Below are positions 9,081 through 17,621 of a stretch of DNA of 64,000 nucleotides, one piece after another. This stretch comes from Dysgonomonas sp. UBA7710. Its GTDB lineage: Bacteria; Bacteroidota; Bacteroidia; Bacteroidales; Dysgonomonadaceae. The stretch spans positions 1 to 64,000 of the forward strand of contig NZ_DLFW01000042.1 of the NCBI RefSeq assembly GCF_002482385.1, read 5' to 3'. The stretch's first letter is position 1. Each line of letters opens with the position of its first letter. The notes under the pieces are model-generated. The model was not told the DNA's origin. It did no database searches and was given only the letters and a program-made list of their open reading frames with translations. Made by a program: the position numbers and the translations under genes.

Positions 9081-9542
9081 ATGAAAGCAAAATTTTTTAT
9101 TGTTCCGATGTTAATTCTCCTGACGGCATGTGGCTCGTCGAAACAACCGGCAAAGAAAGGCTGGGGCACTTATGGCAGCCCCAATGTAGAGCAAAAGCTC
9201 TTGAATAATGAAACTTTTGTGGTGGAGGTTTATAGTGATGATATCACTTATGGATATACAGAGGAAAATCCGATAATGGTGGGGGCTGCCGGCGGTTCCG
9301 GCCCATTAAATGAAAGACGGTTTTTGAATGCTCTTATGGGCCCGGACGGAGAGCCGATAACTTACCGCAGGATTGGAAGTTGCTGTGGATTTAAGACGAA
9401 AAACGGACTTTTTGATGATGGTGGCTTTTTGGATAAATATAGTGTGATGCATAAAGGCCTGGAAAAAGAAGTTATCTTATATATTAATATGTACGACTCG
9501 GATGTATTAAAGATCCCTGTCGGATTTAAGAAGAAAAAATAA
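9081..9542 (+). CDS. Conserved small lipoprotein
   Basis: 153 residues, starting at the ATG at 9081. An upstream in-frame TTG (9009) would add 24 residues ahead of an obvious lipoprotein signal and was rejected. The signal ends in LLTAC, with the lipidated Cys at residue 17. The mature part contains GWGTYGSPNVEQKLLNN and IGSCCGFKTKNG, a pattern I recognise from a widespread Bacteroidota family of unknown role. Members are sometimes mislabelled as a KDO-8-P aldolase, and no aldolase motifs are present here. The stop codon lies 3 bases before folA, so the two are probably cotranscribed. Confidence 0.7.
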   Translation: MKAKFFIVPMLILLTACGSSKQPAKKGWGTYGSPNVEQKLLNNETFVVEVYSDDITYGYTEENPIMVGAAGGSGPLNERRFLNALMGPDGEPITYRRIGSCCGFKTKNGLFDDGGFLDKYSVMHKGLEKEVILYINMYDSDVLKIPVGFKKKK

Positions 9543-9545
9543 AAT

Positions 9546-10046
9546 ATGACAATAAAATCGATTATAGTAGCAACGGACGAAGAGAATGCAATAGGTAAGG
9601 ATAATAACCTCCTTTGTCATCTGCCTAACGATCTGAAATATTTCAAAAAAATAACAGATGGTCACCCTGTAATAATGGGGCGGAAAACATTTGAGTCGTT
9701 GCCTAAAGGGGCTCTTCCCAACAGGCGGAATATTGTAATTACCAGGAATAAGGAATTGCATTTTGACAGATGTGAGATGTGTTCTTCTGTCGAAGAAGCT
9801 GTTGCATTGTGTAAAGACGAGCCTGAAATTTTCTTTATCGGTGGCGGCTCTGTATATAAGGAAGTTATTGATGTAGCGGACAAATTATATCTGACCCGCA
9901 TTCATCACCGGTTCGGAGATGCCGACACTTTCTTTCCCCGGATTGACCGGGAGTTATGGGTGGAAGTATCAAGGGAAGATAATCCCATGGATGAGAAACA
10001 TAAATATGCATATAGTTTTATAACTTTCGAGAAAATAAAACGTTAA
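9546..10046 (+). CDS. folA: Dihydrofolate reductase
   Basis: NADPH-dependent reduction of dihydrofolate to tetrahydrofolate, in the cytosol. The 166-residue length is typical. Visible landmarks are NAIGKDNNLLCHLPNDLKYF with the active-site acidic residue (Asp in LPNDLKYF), the cofactor-binding MGRKTFESLP segment, RRNIVITRN, and the FFIGGGSVYKEVID nucleotide-binding loop. The start follows the lipoprotein stop by 3 bases and no promoter is seen in between, which suggests translational linkage with that gene. Downstream lies rpmH, which has its own promoter. Confidence 0.95.
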   Translation: MTIKSIIVATDEENAIGKDNNLLCHLPNDLKYFKKITDGHPVIMGRKTFESLPKGALPNRRNIVITRNKELHFDRCEMCSSVEEAVALCKDEPEIFFIGGGSVYKEVIDVADKLYLTRIHHRFGDADTFFPRIDRELWVEVSREDNPMDEKHKYAYSFITFEKIKR

Positions 10047-10051
10047 TATTC

Positions 10052-10082
10052 TTGCTTATATTAAATAAACATCCTATTTTTG
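10052..10082 (+). promoter_or_regulatory. Promoter of rpmH
   Basis: TTG at 10052-10054, a 20-base spacer, and TATTTTTG at 10075-10082 give a good match to the Bacteroidota sigma-ABfr promoter. It lies about 47 bases before the rpmH start codon. Confidence 0.75.
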
Positions 10083-10128
10083 CAACCCGAAACTGAATAA
10101 GAAATAATAACAGAAAATATATATAGCG

Positions 10129-10281
10129 ATGAAAAGAACTTTTCAACCATCAAACAGAAAGAGAAAAAACAAACATGGTTTTCGCTCAAGAATGGCTACA
10201 GCAAACGGACGTAGAGTGCTTGCAGCCCGTAGAGCCAAAGGTAGAGCTAAACTTTCAGTTTCAGACGAATACAGCAAGTAA
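10129..10281 (+). CDS. rpmH: 50S ribosomal protein L34
   Basis: A 50-codon gene for the small, very basic L34 protein of the large ribosomal subunit. The product begins MKRTFQPSNRKRKNKHGFRS and continues with the family's RMATANGRRVLAARRAKGR stretch, an almost complete match to the L34 signature. It ends with SVSDEYSK. It has its own promoter 47 bases upstream. rnpA, which follows rpmH in many bacteria, is not next to it here. Confidence 0.95.
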   Translation: MKRTFQPSNRKRKNKHGFRSRMATANGRRVLAARRAKGRAKLSVSDEYSK

Positions 10282-10404
10282 TAAAGTAAAGGAGTGCATT
10301 TAATGCTGCATTCCGGACGCAACTTACTATTGCTGTTGCAGATGCGAAAGTAATAAACAGGTCTGCGATCTTAGCTTGTAAAAAGATATTTTGCTCAGGC
10401 AAAT

Positions 10405-10434
10405 AAAGTAAGAATTAGTATTAATTCTTACTTT
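10405..10434. repeat. Perfect 13-bp inverted repeat overlapping a -7 box
   Basis: AAAGTAAGAATTA and TAATTCTTACTTT are exact reverse complements separated by GTAT. The right arm overlaps a TACTTTTG box (10429-10436). It could be an AT-rich terminator for rpmH, since T residues follow, or an operator for the CvpA gene, or both. Confidence 0.6.
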
Positions 10435-10436
10435 TG
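10429..10436 (+). promoter_or_regulatory. -7 box upstream of the CvpA-family gene
   Basis: TACTTTTG matches TAnnTTTG, 20 bases before the start codon, and is embedded in the right arm of the inverted repeat. Confidence 0.5.
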
Positions 10437-10456
10437 TTGTTTATAGGATAATAGTT

Positions 10457-10954
10457 ATGGAGGTGAACTGGTTCGATCTGGTCGTTATAATTCTCATATT
10501 AGTAACACTGATAAAGGGATTCTTTTCGGGATTAGTGATGCAAATCGCTTCTCTTGCAGGGATTATATTGGGGGCTGTCTTTGCCGGGAAACTCTCGGAA
10601 TACATTGCTCCCCGGCTTATTAATCTGATCGATGGTTCGCCTCATATTATAGGTCCGCTTTCCTATATTGTGGCATTTATAGCGATATTGGTTGCATTGT
10701 TCTTTGCCGGGAAACTATTGGAATCTTTCGTGGATGCACTGAAAATGACTATATTGAACAGGTTGGCAGGAGCCGTGTTCTGTGCAGCCAAATGGATTGT
10801 GGTATTCAGTATTGTATTGAACCTTGTTGCCGAATTTGACCAGCATAAGCGAATAATAAAAGAGGATGTGCGTGAGAAATCCCATACCTATCCTCTTGTA
10901 ACTGAAATAGCGAAGGCTGTGATCCCTTACCTGCGTTTCGACTGGATCAGTTAG
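10457..10954 (+). CDS. cvpA: CvpA-family inner membrane protein
   Basis: 165-residue protein with four hydrophobic segments (about residues 5-22, 28-46, 65-88 and 101-122), as in the CvpA family. Conserved features include the N-terminal WFDLVVIILILVTLIKGFFSG, in which the Gly-Phe-Phe-x-Gly turn is typical, and a LNRLAGAVFC segment before the last helix. CvpA was named for colicin V production in E. coli and has since been linked to envelope stress tolerance; its mechanism is not established. The last 8 bases overlap the end of the convergent thioredoxin gene. The start is preceded by a -7 box inside an inverted repeat. Confidence 0.8.
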   Translation: MEVNWFDLVVIILILVTLIKGFFSGLVMQIASLAGIILGAVFAGKLSEYIAPRLINLIDGSPHIIGPLSYIVAFIAILVALFFAGKLLESFVDALKMTILNRLAGAVFCAAKWIVVFSIVLNLVAEFDQHKRIIKEDVREKSHTYPLVTEIAKAVIPYLRFDWIS

Positions 10955-11384
10955 CTTTCTTTGCTGAATATTCCTTTATTACTTCCACCAGTTTATCTTT
11001 CGATACCAATCCCATAATACGGTCAACTTCTTTTCCATCTTTGTAAACAACTATAGTAGGCAGTGCCTGTATACCCTTGTCTATCGAGAACTTCTTGTAA
11101 TTATCTACATTTACTTTACCTATCTTAACAGAATCCTTGTATTCCGTAGCGATTTCATCCAAGATTGGCGCCATGCGGCGGCAAGGACCGCACCACGCTG
11201 CCCAGAAGTCTACAAAGACGAGGCCCTTGGCTGTTTCACTCTCATAATTTGATGCGGATAATGTTACGATAGGCGATTTTCCTTTCGGTTCATCTTTAGC
11301 TTTCGCCGATACATCGATACTTGTCAGGGTGAATATACCTAGTAATGCGATGCTGAGGATAGGAAATAATATTCTGTTTTTCAT
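10947..11384 (-). CDS. Exported thioredoxin-fold protein
   Basis: 145 residues from the ATG at 11384. An upstream in-frame start would add 12 residues before a clear signal segment (MKNRILFPILSIALLGIFTL) and was rejected. The mature protein is a single thioredoxin domain with the WCGPC active site (Cys65 and Cys68), the cis-Pro loop (ALPTIVVYKDG) and the FVDFWAAWCGPC strand-helix junction of true thioredoxins rather than DsbA or ResA types. It probably acts in thiol-disulfide exchange in the periplasm. The gene is convergent with cvpA and overlaps it by 8 bases. A TATATTTG box lies on the minus strand at 11418-11425. Confidence 0.85.
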   Translation of the reverse strand: MKNRILFPILSIALLGIFTLTSIDVSAKAKDEPKGKSPIVTLSASNYESETAKGLVFVDFWAAWCGPCRRMAPILDEIATEYKDSVKIGKVNVDNYKKFSIDKGIQALPTIVVYKDGKEVDRIMGLVSKDKLVEVIKEYSAKKAN

Positions 11385-11532
11385 TACTCTATTATTATAT
11401 ATTTTGTAATAAGAACACAAATATAATAGGTAAAATCAATTAAATAGTTATGAAGGATGTGTTTTAATTGATTTTTTGAAGTAATAATAACTCAAAATCA
11501 ATTAATTTTGTGGTTCATATGATTTTTCAGAA

Positions 11533-12363
11533 ATGGCTCAAGAACCACTTATACTGGATTTAGATAAAGTACTGGAAGAAAAAGCTCCGAAAATTTATAA
11601 TAAAATACCACGCTTTATTATAAATTATCTGAAACGAAAGATCCATATCGCTGAGTTAAATGAGATACTCAGGATATATGCGGATAAGGAAGGTGTCGAT
11701 TTTATGCAGGCAGTGGTCGGCTATTTCAATCTTACACTGGAGGTAAACGGGCTGGAGAATATCCCGAAAGACGGCCGTTTTATATTTGCATCCAATCATC
11801 CGCTCGGAGGACTCGATGGTATTTGCCTCTCGGCAGTTATCGGTGAAAAGTACGATAAGAAGATAAAGTATGTGGTAAACGATGTATTGTATTTCATCAG
11901 GAATCTGCAACCCATTTTTCTTCCCGTTAATAAATATGGCAGGCAGTCGAAGCAGGCAACTCTTACTTTGAATGAAGCTTATGATTCCGATAATCAGATT
12001 GTCACTTTTCCGGCAGGCCTTTGTTCCCGCAGGGAGAAAGGAAGGATATACGATTTGCCGTGGCAAAAGAATTTTATACTGAAAGCTGTTGAATCCAGGA
12101 GAGATGTTGTTCCTGTCTACTTTGATGGGAAAAATTCAAATTTCTTTTATAGATTTGCAAATATAAGAAAGCGGTTAGGGTTAAAGTTCAATGTGGAATT
12201 GATACTTTTGCCCGACGAAATGTTTAAGAATAAAGGTACAAGTTTTTCTATTACATTTGGCGAGCCAATTCCGTATTCAACGTTCAATAATTCGAAGAAT
12301 GCTTCTCAATGGGCCGGATATGTAAAAGATAAAGTATATAATTTAGCGAAATCAAACAGATAA
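11533..12363 (+). CDS. glsA: Acyltransferase, probable glycine-lipid O-acyltransferase
   Basis: 276-residue PlsC-like acyltransferase with the catalytic NHxxxxD motif, seen as SNHPLGGLDG near residue 95. A second block with FPAGLCSRREKGRIYDLPWQ matches the substrate-binding region of the family. It sits 6 bases upstream of a GNAT/hemolysin-like N-acyltransferase. In Bacteroides thetaiotaomicron an adjacent pair of this type (GlsA and GlsB) makes glycine lipids: GlsB N-acylates glycine and GlsA adds the second chain by O-acylation. The assignment rests on domain pairing and order, so ornithine or serine lipids remain possible products. It probably acts at the inner membrane, although no transmembrane helix is obvious. 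Confidence 0.75.
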   Translation: MAQEPLILDLDKVLEEKAPKIYNKIPRFIINYLKRKIHIAELNEILRIYADKEGVDFMQAVVGYFNLTLEVNGLENIPKDGRFIFASNHPLGGLDGICLSAVIGEKYDKKIKYVVNDVLYFIRNLQPIFLPVNKYGRQSKQATLTLNEAYDSDNQIVTFPAGLCSRREKGRIYDLPWQKNFILKAVESRRDVVPVYFDGKNSNFFYRFANIRKRLGLKFNVELILLPDEMFKNKGTSFSITFGEPIPYSTFNNSKNASQWAGYVKDKVYNLAKSNR

Positions 12364-12369
12364 TATTAG

Positions 12370-13434
12370 ATGGAAAAAATCATCTCACCAATAGATAAAA
12401 GTCTCTTAAAAGCCGAATTGACGAAGGATAAACTTCTGAGGCATACCAATAAGGCGAATAATGAGATTTATATAATCACACATCACAATTCGCCTAATGT
12501 GATGCTGGAAATAGGCCGTCTGCGTGAGATCGCATTCCGTTATTACGGAGGAGGAACGGGATTGTCTGCCGATATTGACGAGTATGATACAATGGACAAT
12601 CCGTACAAGCAACTAATAGTCTGGAATCCCGACGCGGAAGAAATAATAGGAGGATACCGTTTTATCTGCGGGCCGGATATTTGTTTCGATGATAATGGCG
12701 AGCCGGTTCTGGCGACCTCCCACCTGTTTCATTTCTCAAGGAAGTTTATAAAAGAATACCTGCCTTATACGTTCGAACTGGGGCGTTCGTTCGTCACATT
12801 GGAATATCAGTCCACTCTTGCAGGTTCGAAAGGTATATTCGCCCTCGATAATCTTTGGGACGGATTAGGAGCATTGTCTGTGGCTGACCCGTCCATGAAA
12901 TATTTTTTCGGGAAAGTGACCATGTACGATACCTATAATACTCAGGCCCGTGATATGATCCTTTATTTTCTGGGTAAGTATTTCCCCGATCCTGATAGGT
13001 TGGTTTGGCCAAAGCAGGCGCTTCGGATAGAAACAGATGAAAAGAAGCTTATACGTTTGTTCGATGAAGATACATTTAAGGCTGATTATAAAATCTTAAA
13101 TACATCTGTCCGCAGGTTAGGGCTTAATATTCCGCCGCTGGTAAATGCTTATATGAGCCTTTCGCCCCAGATGAAAGTGTTCGGTACGGCCGTAAACGAT
13201 ACTTTTGGCAATGTGGAGGAAACGGGCATACTTATCAATGTGGATGAAATCCTGGAAGAAAAGAAAAAACGCCACATAGAATCATATCTGAGAGACAAAC
13301 CCTCAAAGCGTTTCCTTAAACGCCTGCGCCAGATGATAAACTGGAGTTGGTCGAAATACGAAGATAAACCGAAGAAAAAAAATGAAGGCTTTTTTACAAT
13401 CTCCCGTCGGAGTAATAGAAATAGAAGAGACTAA
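12370..13434 (+). CDS. glsB: N-acyltransferase, probable glycine N-acyltransferase (OlsB/hemolysin-like GNAT)
   Basis: 354 residues, with the acyl-ACP-dependent GNAT fold of OlsB-like enzymes in the N-terminal two thirds: LREIAFRYYGGGTG, YKQLIVWNPDAEEIIGGYRF and FELGRSFVTLEYQ are the typical blocks. The role inferred from the neighbouring glsA is transfer of a 3-hydroxyacyl chain to the amino group of glycine, the first step of glycine-lipid synthesis. The C-terminus is Lys/Arg-rich. Its last 53 bases overlap the start of the ogt gene in another frame, which is unusually long for a simple translational coupling overlap. Frame and length agree with the family. Confidence 0.75.
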   Translation: MEKIISPIDKSLLKAELTKDKLLRHTNKANNEIYIITHHNSPNVMLEIGRLREIAFRYYGGGTGLSADIDEYDTMDNPYKQLIVWNPDAEEIIGGYRFICGPDICFDDNGEPVLATSHLFHFSRKFIKEYLPYTFELGRSFVTLEYQSTLAGSKGIFALDNLWDGLGALSVADPSMKYFFGKVTMYDTYNTQARDMILYFLGKYFPDPDRLVWPKQALRIETDEKKLIRLFDEDTFKADYKILNTSVRRLGLNIPPLVNAYMSLSPQMKVFGTAVNDTFGNVEETGILINVDEILEEKKKRHIESYLRDKPSKRFLKRLRQMINWSWSKYEDKPKKKNEGFFTISRRSNRNRRD

Positions 13435-13846
13435 CGGCTTTATTTCTGCCCTGAGAATTGTCTCTGAGATGGCACAAACAGACGATGCTTTGGTTCCGGT
13501 TCTCGATGAGGCCATAAAGCAGCTGAAAGAATACTTTGCCGGTGAGCGGAAAACCTTCGACTTACCTTTGGCTCAGGAAGGAACTTCTTTTCAGCAAAAA
13601 GCCTGGGACTACCTGAATACTATTCCTTACGGAGAAACCGTTTCCTACAAAGAAGAAGCAATAAACATAGGCTCTCCGAAAGGGTGCCGGGCTGTCGGCT
13701 CCGCCAATGGAAAAAACAATATAGCCATAATTGTTCCTTGCCACCGTGTAGTGAATGAAGGCGGGAAGCTGGGTGGATATGCCTATGGCCTTGACGTGAA
13801 AAGGAAACTACTGGAACTGGAAAGCCGGCAAAAAAAATTATTCTGA
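13382..13846 (+). CDS. ogt: Methylated-DNA--protein-cysteine methyltransferase
   Basis: Suicide repair enzyme that removes the alkyl group from O6-alkylguanine. The 154-residue protein has the family N-terminus (MKAFLQSPVGVIEIEE), the helix-turn-helix region with PYGETVSYKE, the Arg finger context GSPKGCRAVGSANGKN, and the active-site PCHRVV with Cys120. The start at 13382 lies inside glsB (53-base overlap in another frame). It is supported by the fit of residues 1-15 to the family, and no later start would keep the first strand. The stop abuts the maf start directly, so glsB, ogt and maf look like one transcription unit. Confidence 0.9.
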   Translation: MKAFLQSPVGVIEIEETNGFISALRIVSEMAQTDDALVPVLDEAIKQLKEYFAGERKTFDLPLAQEGTSFQQKAWDYLNTIPYGETVSYKEEAINIGSPKGCRAVGSANGKNNIAIIVPCHRVVNEGGKLGGYAYGLDVKRKLLELESRQKKLF

Positions 13847-14425
13847 ATGCTTGACTTATCAACATATAAAATCATACTCGCTTCCAATTCTCCCCGCAGA
13901 AAGGAGCTTCTTTCGGGGTTGGATATTGCTTACGAGATAAAAACATTACCCGATATAGACGAATCATATCCCGGTAATCTGCGCGGAGAAGATATCGCTA
14001 TCTACATCGCAAGGGAAAAAGCAAACGCATACAGGGCCTGTATGGATGATAATACGCTTCTTATCACAGCCGATACAATCGTTCTCCTCGGTGGAAAGGT
14101 ATATGGCAAACCACTCGATGATGAGGATGCCAAACAAATGCTCCGCGATCTTTCGGGTAAGACGCATTCGGTGGTAACAGGCGTTTGCATAACTACAAAA
14201 GAGAAACAGAGAGCATTCGGCGTTTCATCCGAAGTGAGATTTGCAAGGCTTGATGAAGATGAAATAGAATATTATGTGACGAAATATAAACCCTTGGATA
14301 AAGCCGGGGCATATGGTGTGCAGGAATGGATCGGTTATATCGCCGTGGAATATATATCGGGGTCTTATTTCAATATTATGGGATTACCCATACAACGGTT
14401 GTATCAGGAACTGAAGAAAATCTGA
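13847..14425 (+). CDS. maf: Maf-like nucleoside triphosphate pyrophosphatase
   Basis: 192-residue Maf/YhdE-family enzyme that hydrolyses non-canonical or pyrimidine NTPs (dTTP/UTP type) to monophosphates. Signature segments are ILASNSPRRKELL near the N-terminus, the DTIVLLGGKVYGKP metal-binding region with its catalytic Asp, SGKTHSVVTGVCI, and DKAGAYGVQEWIG near the C-terminus. The ATG follows the ogt stop codon with no spacer, suggesting translational coupling. Maf has also been linked to septum control in Bacillus; the sequence alone does not show which role dominates here. Confidence 0.9.
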   Translation: MLDLSTYKIILASNSPRRKELLSGLDIAYEIKTLPDIDESYPGNLRGEDIAIYIAREKANAYRACMDDNTLLITADTIVLLGGKVYGKPLDDEDAKQMLRDLSGKTHSVVTGVCITTKEKQRAFGVSSEVRFARLDEDEIEYYVTKYKPLDKAGAYGVQEWIGYIAVEYISGSYFNIMGLPIQRLYQELKKI

Positions 14426-14483
14426 TAATCAATATTTTTTACTTCGAAAATGCGTTAAGGAATAAAACAATTATCTTTATTGC

Positions 14484-15635
14484 ATGAAAATATTTGAGAA
14501 CAATAAGCTCTTATTGCGGTACATCCTTATTATAGTGGCTATAATAATAGCTTTCGGATCGCTTATTGTCTCTCATTACCTGGTAAAAGACCTGTCGAAA
14601 GAAGAACGTAATAAGATTGAAATCTGGGCTGAGGCCACCAAAGAAATGGCTAGCAATAATGAAAATCTGAATATGAATCTGGTTATTCAGATTCTGAAAA
14701 GCAATACGACTATTCCCGTTATTTTATACGATAAGAAAGACAACTACTATACTTCCACAAATATAGAACTTCCCGGGACCGATGAGCAGGAGTTTCTGAA
14801 ACAGCAGGCCCGGACTTTTGAAAAGAGGCATAAACCTATTGTTATCGAAGTTGAGGATTTTGACCAATATGTATATTACGACGATTCTTATACACTAAAG
14901 CGGTTACAATTATATCCGTATGTTCAGGTAAGCGTGCTTATCATATTTATGATAACAGCCTTTTTTGCATTATTTACCACGATGAGAATGGAACAGGACC
15001 GCCTTTGGGTAGGCTTGTCGAAAGAAACGGCGCATCAGTTGGGAACGCCGATATCATCATTGCTGGCGTGGCTGGAGTATCTGAAACTAAAAAATGCCGA
15101 TCGATCCATCTTGCTGGATATGGAAAAAGATGTAAACCGCCTGCAAATGATAACGGACAGGTTCTCGAAAATAGGCTCTGCGCCATCTTTGGAACGAAAG
15201 GATATAAATGAGATTATAACTCAATCTATAACCTATCTCGAAAAGAGAATCTCGAAAAAAGTTATTTTTGAACTTCATCTGTCTGCTACTCCTCTTTATG
15301 CAAATGTAAGCGGGCCTTTATTAAGCTGGGTGATAGAGAATCTGACAAAGAACGCGGTGGATGCTATGGAAGGTCAGGGTGAGATCATTTACACATTGTC
15401 CGATAAAGGTAAAATAATAAGTCTGGATATACGGGATACGGGAAAAGGTATTCCGAAATCAAAGTTCAAAACCATTTTCAGCCCGGGATTTACCACAAAG
15501 AAAAGAGGGTGGGGGCTGGGGTTGTCTCTGGCAAAACGTATCATAGAATCGTATCACAGGGGAAAAATCTATGTGAAGTCTTCGGAGATCGGTGTAGGTA
15601 CGACCTTCTGTATTGAGTTAAAAAGGTCTAATTAA
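14484..15635 (+). CDS. Membrane sensor histidine kinase
   Basis: 383 residues. Two transmembrane helices (about residues 12-33 and 146-166) flank a short periplasmic sensor region of about 110 residues. The kinase core has the H box ETAHQLGTPISSLLAWLEYL (His184 phosphorylated), an N box (ENLTKNAVDAM), and G boxes DTGKGIPKSKFKTIFSPGFTT and GWGLGLSLAKRI. There is no HAMP domain. The HQLGTP form of the H box is that of a Bacteroidota subgroup. No response regulator is adjacent, so it is an orphan kinase. A near-consensus TATCTTTA lies only about 5 bases before the start, so the transcript could have a very short leader. Confidence 0.85.
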   Translation: MKIFENNKLLLRYILIIVAIIIAFGSLIVSHYLVKDLSKEERNKIEIWAEATKEMASNNENLNMNLVIQILKSNTTIPVILYDKKDNYYTSTNIELPGTDEQEFLKQQARTFEKRHKPIVIEVEDFDQYVYYDDSYTLKRLQLYPYVQVSVLIIFMITAFFALFTTMRMEQDRLWVGLSKETAHQLGTPISSLLAWLEYLKLKNADRSILLDMEKDVNRLQMITDRFSKIGSAPSLERKDINEIITQSITYLEKRISKKVIFELHLSATPLYANVSGPLLSWVIENLTKNAVDAMEGQGEIIYTLSDKGKIISLDIRDTGKGIPKSKFKTIFSPGFTTKKRGWGLGLSLAKRIIESYHRGKIYVKSSEIGVGTTFCIELKRSN

Positions 15636-15658
15636 CATATTCTGTAAACTTTATAACC

Positions 15659-15688
15659 TTTGTAAACAGGATTATTTTCTTATTTTTG
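15659..15688 (+). promoter_or_regulatory. Promoter of the POT-type transporter gene
   Basis: TTTG at 15659-15662, an 18-base spacer and TATTTTTG at 15681-15688 match the Bacteroidota promoter well. The start codon is 40 bases downstream. Confidence 0.75.
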
Positions 15689-15727
15689 TGACTATTCGTT
15701 TAAATTTTAACAATTCTATCAAATCTA

Positions 15728-17098
15728 ATGACTAAATTTTCAAGGGCCTTTTGGGTTGCCAATTCCGTCGAACTGCTCGAACGGCTGGCGTATTATGCCG
15801 TATTTATTGTAATTACCCTTTATTTATCCAATGTTTGGGGTTTCTCTGATATCGAAGCCGGTATCATTTCGGGTATATTTTCAGCAATGCTATACTTCCT
15901 TCCCACTTTTGCCGGAGCATATGCAGATAAAATAGGCTTCCGTTCATCCATTATATTAGCATTTGCCTTGTTGACAGTTGGTTATGGAGGCTTGGGCCTT
16001 TTGCCTACTCTGCTGGAGAGTGCAGGACTGGTAAGTTATGGGATGACAGCCACTTTTACCGGCCTTGAAACAAGTTATTTACGTTGGAGTATCGCTCCCA
16101 TTCTGGTGCTTATCGTTATAGGCGGAGCATTTATAAAAGCTGTAATATCGGGGACGGTAGCGCGTGAGACTACATCGGAAAACCGTGCACGTGGATATGC
16201 TATCTTTTATATGATGGTAAATATCGGGGCATTTACGGGTAAAACTGTTGTTGACCCGCTACGCAGAAGCATGGGTGATGAAGGGCTTGTATACCTCAAT
16301 TTCTTTTCCGCGTCAATGACTCTTTTAGCTTTGATCGCGGTTTTCTTTTTCTATAAATCGGTAAAAACCGAAGGTAAAGGGAAAAGTTTTGCCGAGATAG
16401 GAAAAGCCCTGTGGAAAGTTTGTCAGAACGGACGTCTGATAGCATTGATACTCATTATTAGTGGTTTCTGGATGATTCAGAGCCAGATGTATGCGACTAT
16501 GCCTAAGTATGTGATCCGTATGATCGGCGAAGGAGCTTCCCCGGGTTGGTATGCCAATGTGAATCCGTTGGTGGTATTTGTATGTGTCAACTTTGTCACC
16601 TCATTTATGAAAAGGCGTACGGCTCTCACTTCAATGACTATAGGGATGCTGATTATACCGTTCTCGGCATTGGTAATGTCGTTTGGCAACCAGATCGGGA
16701 CTGATTATGTAATGGGATTGCACCCTGTTGCCTTTATGATGATAGTGGGTATTGCCATGCAGGCATTGGCAGAGTGTTTTATATCACCTCGCTTTTTGGA
16801 ATATTTCTCATTACAGTCGCCCAAAGGGGAAGAAGGCCTTTATTTAGGATTTAGTCACTTACACTCATTCTTTTCATACCTCTTTGCATTCGGACTGTCA
16901 GGCTTCTTATTGGAAAAGTACTGTCCGGACCCTAAGGCATTTGCATCGCAGGTAGAATATGCCGCAGCTACAGTAAACGCGCATTATATATGGTATGTCT
17001 TTGTCGGAATCGGTATGGTTTCTGCCATCGCACTTGTTATATATGGACGGGTAGTGAAAAATCTGGATAGAAAGAAACTGAATCCGGAGACTGAATAA
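15728..17098 (+). CDS. POT/PTR2-family MFS transporter
   Basis: 456-residue polytopic membrane protein with about 12 hydrophobic segments. The first helix carries ELLER (residues 15-19), the ExxER proton-coupling motif of the proton-dependent oligopeptide transporter family. GAYADKIGFR follows the second helix, as in the MFS loop. It probably takes up small peptides or a related solute with protons, but the Bacteroidota subgroup it resembles has little direct substrate data. It has its own promoter. The 520 bases after it are repeat-rich and lack a clear terminator. Confidence 0.7.
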   Translation: MTKFSRAFWVANSVELLERLAYYAVFIVITLYLSNVWGFSDIEAGIISGIFSAMLYFLPTFAGAYADKIGFRSSIILAFALLTVGYGGLGLLPTLLESAGLVSYGMTATFTGLETSYLRWSIAPILVLIVIGGAFIKAVISGTVARETTSENRARGYAIFYMMVNIGAFTGKTVVDPLRRSMGDEGLVYLNFFSASMTLLALIAVFFFYKSVKTEGKGKSFAEIGKALWKVCQNGRLIALILIISGFWMIQSQMYATMPKYVIRMIGEGASPGWYANVNPLVVFVCVNFVTSFMKRRTALTSMTIGMLIIPFSALVMSFGNQIGTDYVMGLHPVAFMMIVGIAMQALAECFISPRFLEYFSLQSPKGEEGLYLGFSHLHSFFSYLFAFGLSGFLLEKYCPDPKAFASQVEYAAATVNAHYIWYVFVGIGMVSAIALVIYGRVVKNLDRKKLNPETE

Positions 17099-17621
17099 TA
17101 ACAAATTACTTTATCTATATGTGTAGCTAACGGCTAATAGCTGTTGGCTTATTGTTCTTTGAAGTGTTGGATTTAGGATTTAAAAATTTAATGTTTAAGG
17201 ATTCAATAATTAAAATGCGTAAAAGCTGTAACCTTTGTTACCTTTTTGAAAATAGTTACAAGTAAACGGGATACGAGATACAAATTGTTGACTGATGACT
17301 GCTAACTGATTTCATTGTTACCTTTGTTACCTTTTTGGGAATAGTTACAAGTAGACAAGACACGAGATACAAGTTGTTTACTGCTAACTGTTCACTGACA
17401 TATGTTACCTTTGTTACTTTTTAACAAGTAGTAAGTTGAAAGAGCCGTATTTATATTAACTGCTAATTCATGATGACTAACAGCAAATGACTACTTGTCA
17501 GTTTTCACACATTCCTTATCCTGCTTTTTTGACAGAAATATACTTTGGCACGCATTTCGCTTATCCATAAACAGAAAATATTTAAAATTTAATATATAAC
17601 AATTTAAAATCTTAAAGAATC
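17099..17621. repeat. Intergenic region with modular dispersed repeats
   Basis: Between the transporter and groES. It contains three copies of a GTTACCTTTGTTACCTTTTT-like unit (17228-17247, 17315-17336 and 17404-17422). Copies of ACAAGTAAACGGGATACGAG and ACGAGATACAAGTTG-like units are present at 17259-17285 and 17347-17375, with ACTGATGACTGCTAACTG and TTACTGCTAACTGTTCACTG strings. A GCTAACGGCTAATAGCTGTT unit lies at 17127-17146. The same units recur in other gaps of the window. No CIRCE element (the HrcA target) is seen before groES. Confidence 0.7.

Noticed and set aside
9014..9208. Open frame overlapping the small lipoprotein gene
   Set aside because: It runs in another frame across the start of the lipoprotein and has no coding features.
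9081..9542. KDO-8-phosphate aldolase label for the small lipoprotein
   Set aside because: No aldolase motifs; the protein is a short lipoprotein with a lipobox.
17099..17621. CRISPR array in the repeat-rich gap
   Set aside because: The repeats are short, irregularly spaced and of several kinds, and no cas genes are present.
17500..17621. CIRCE heat-shock operator before groES
   Set aside because: No TTAGCACTC-type inverted repeat is found upstream of groES.
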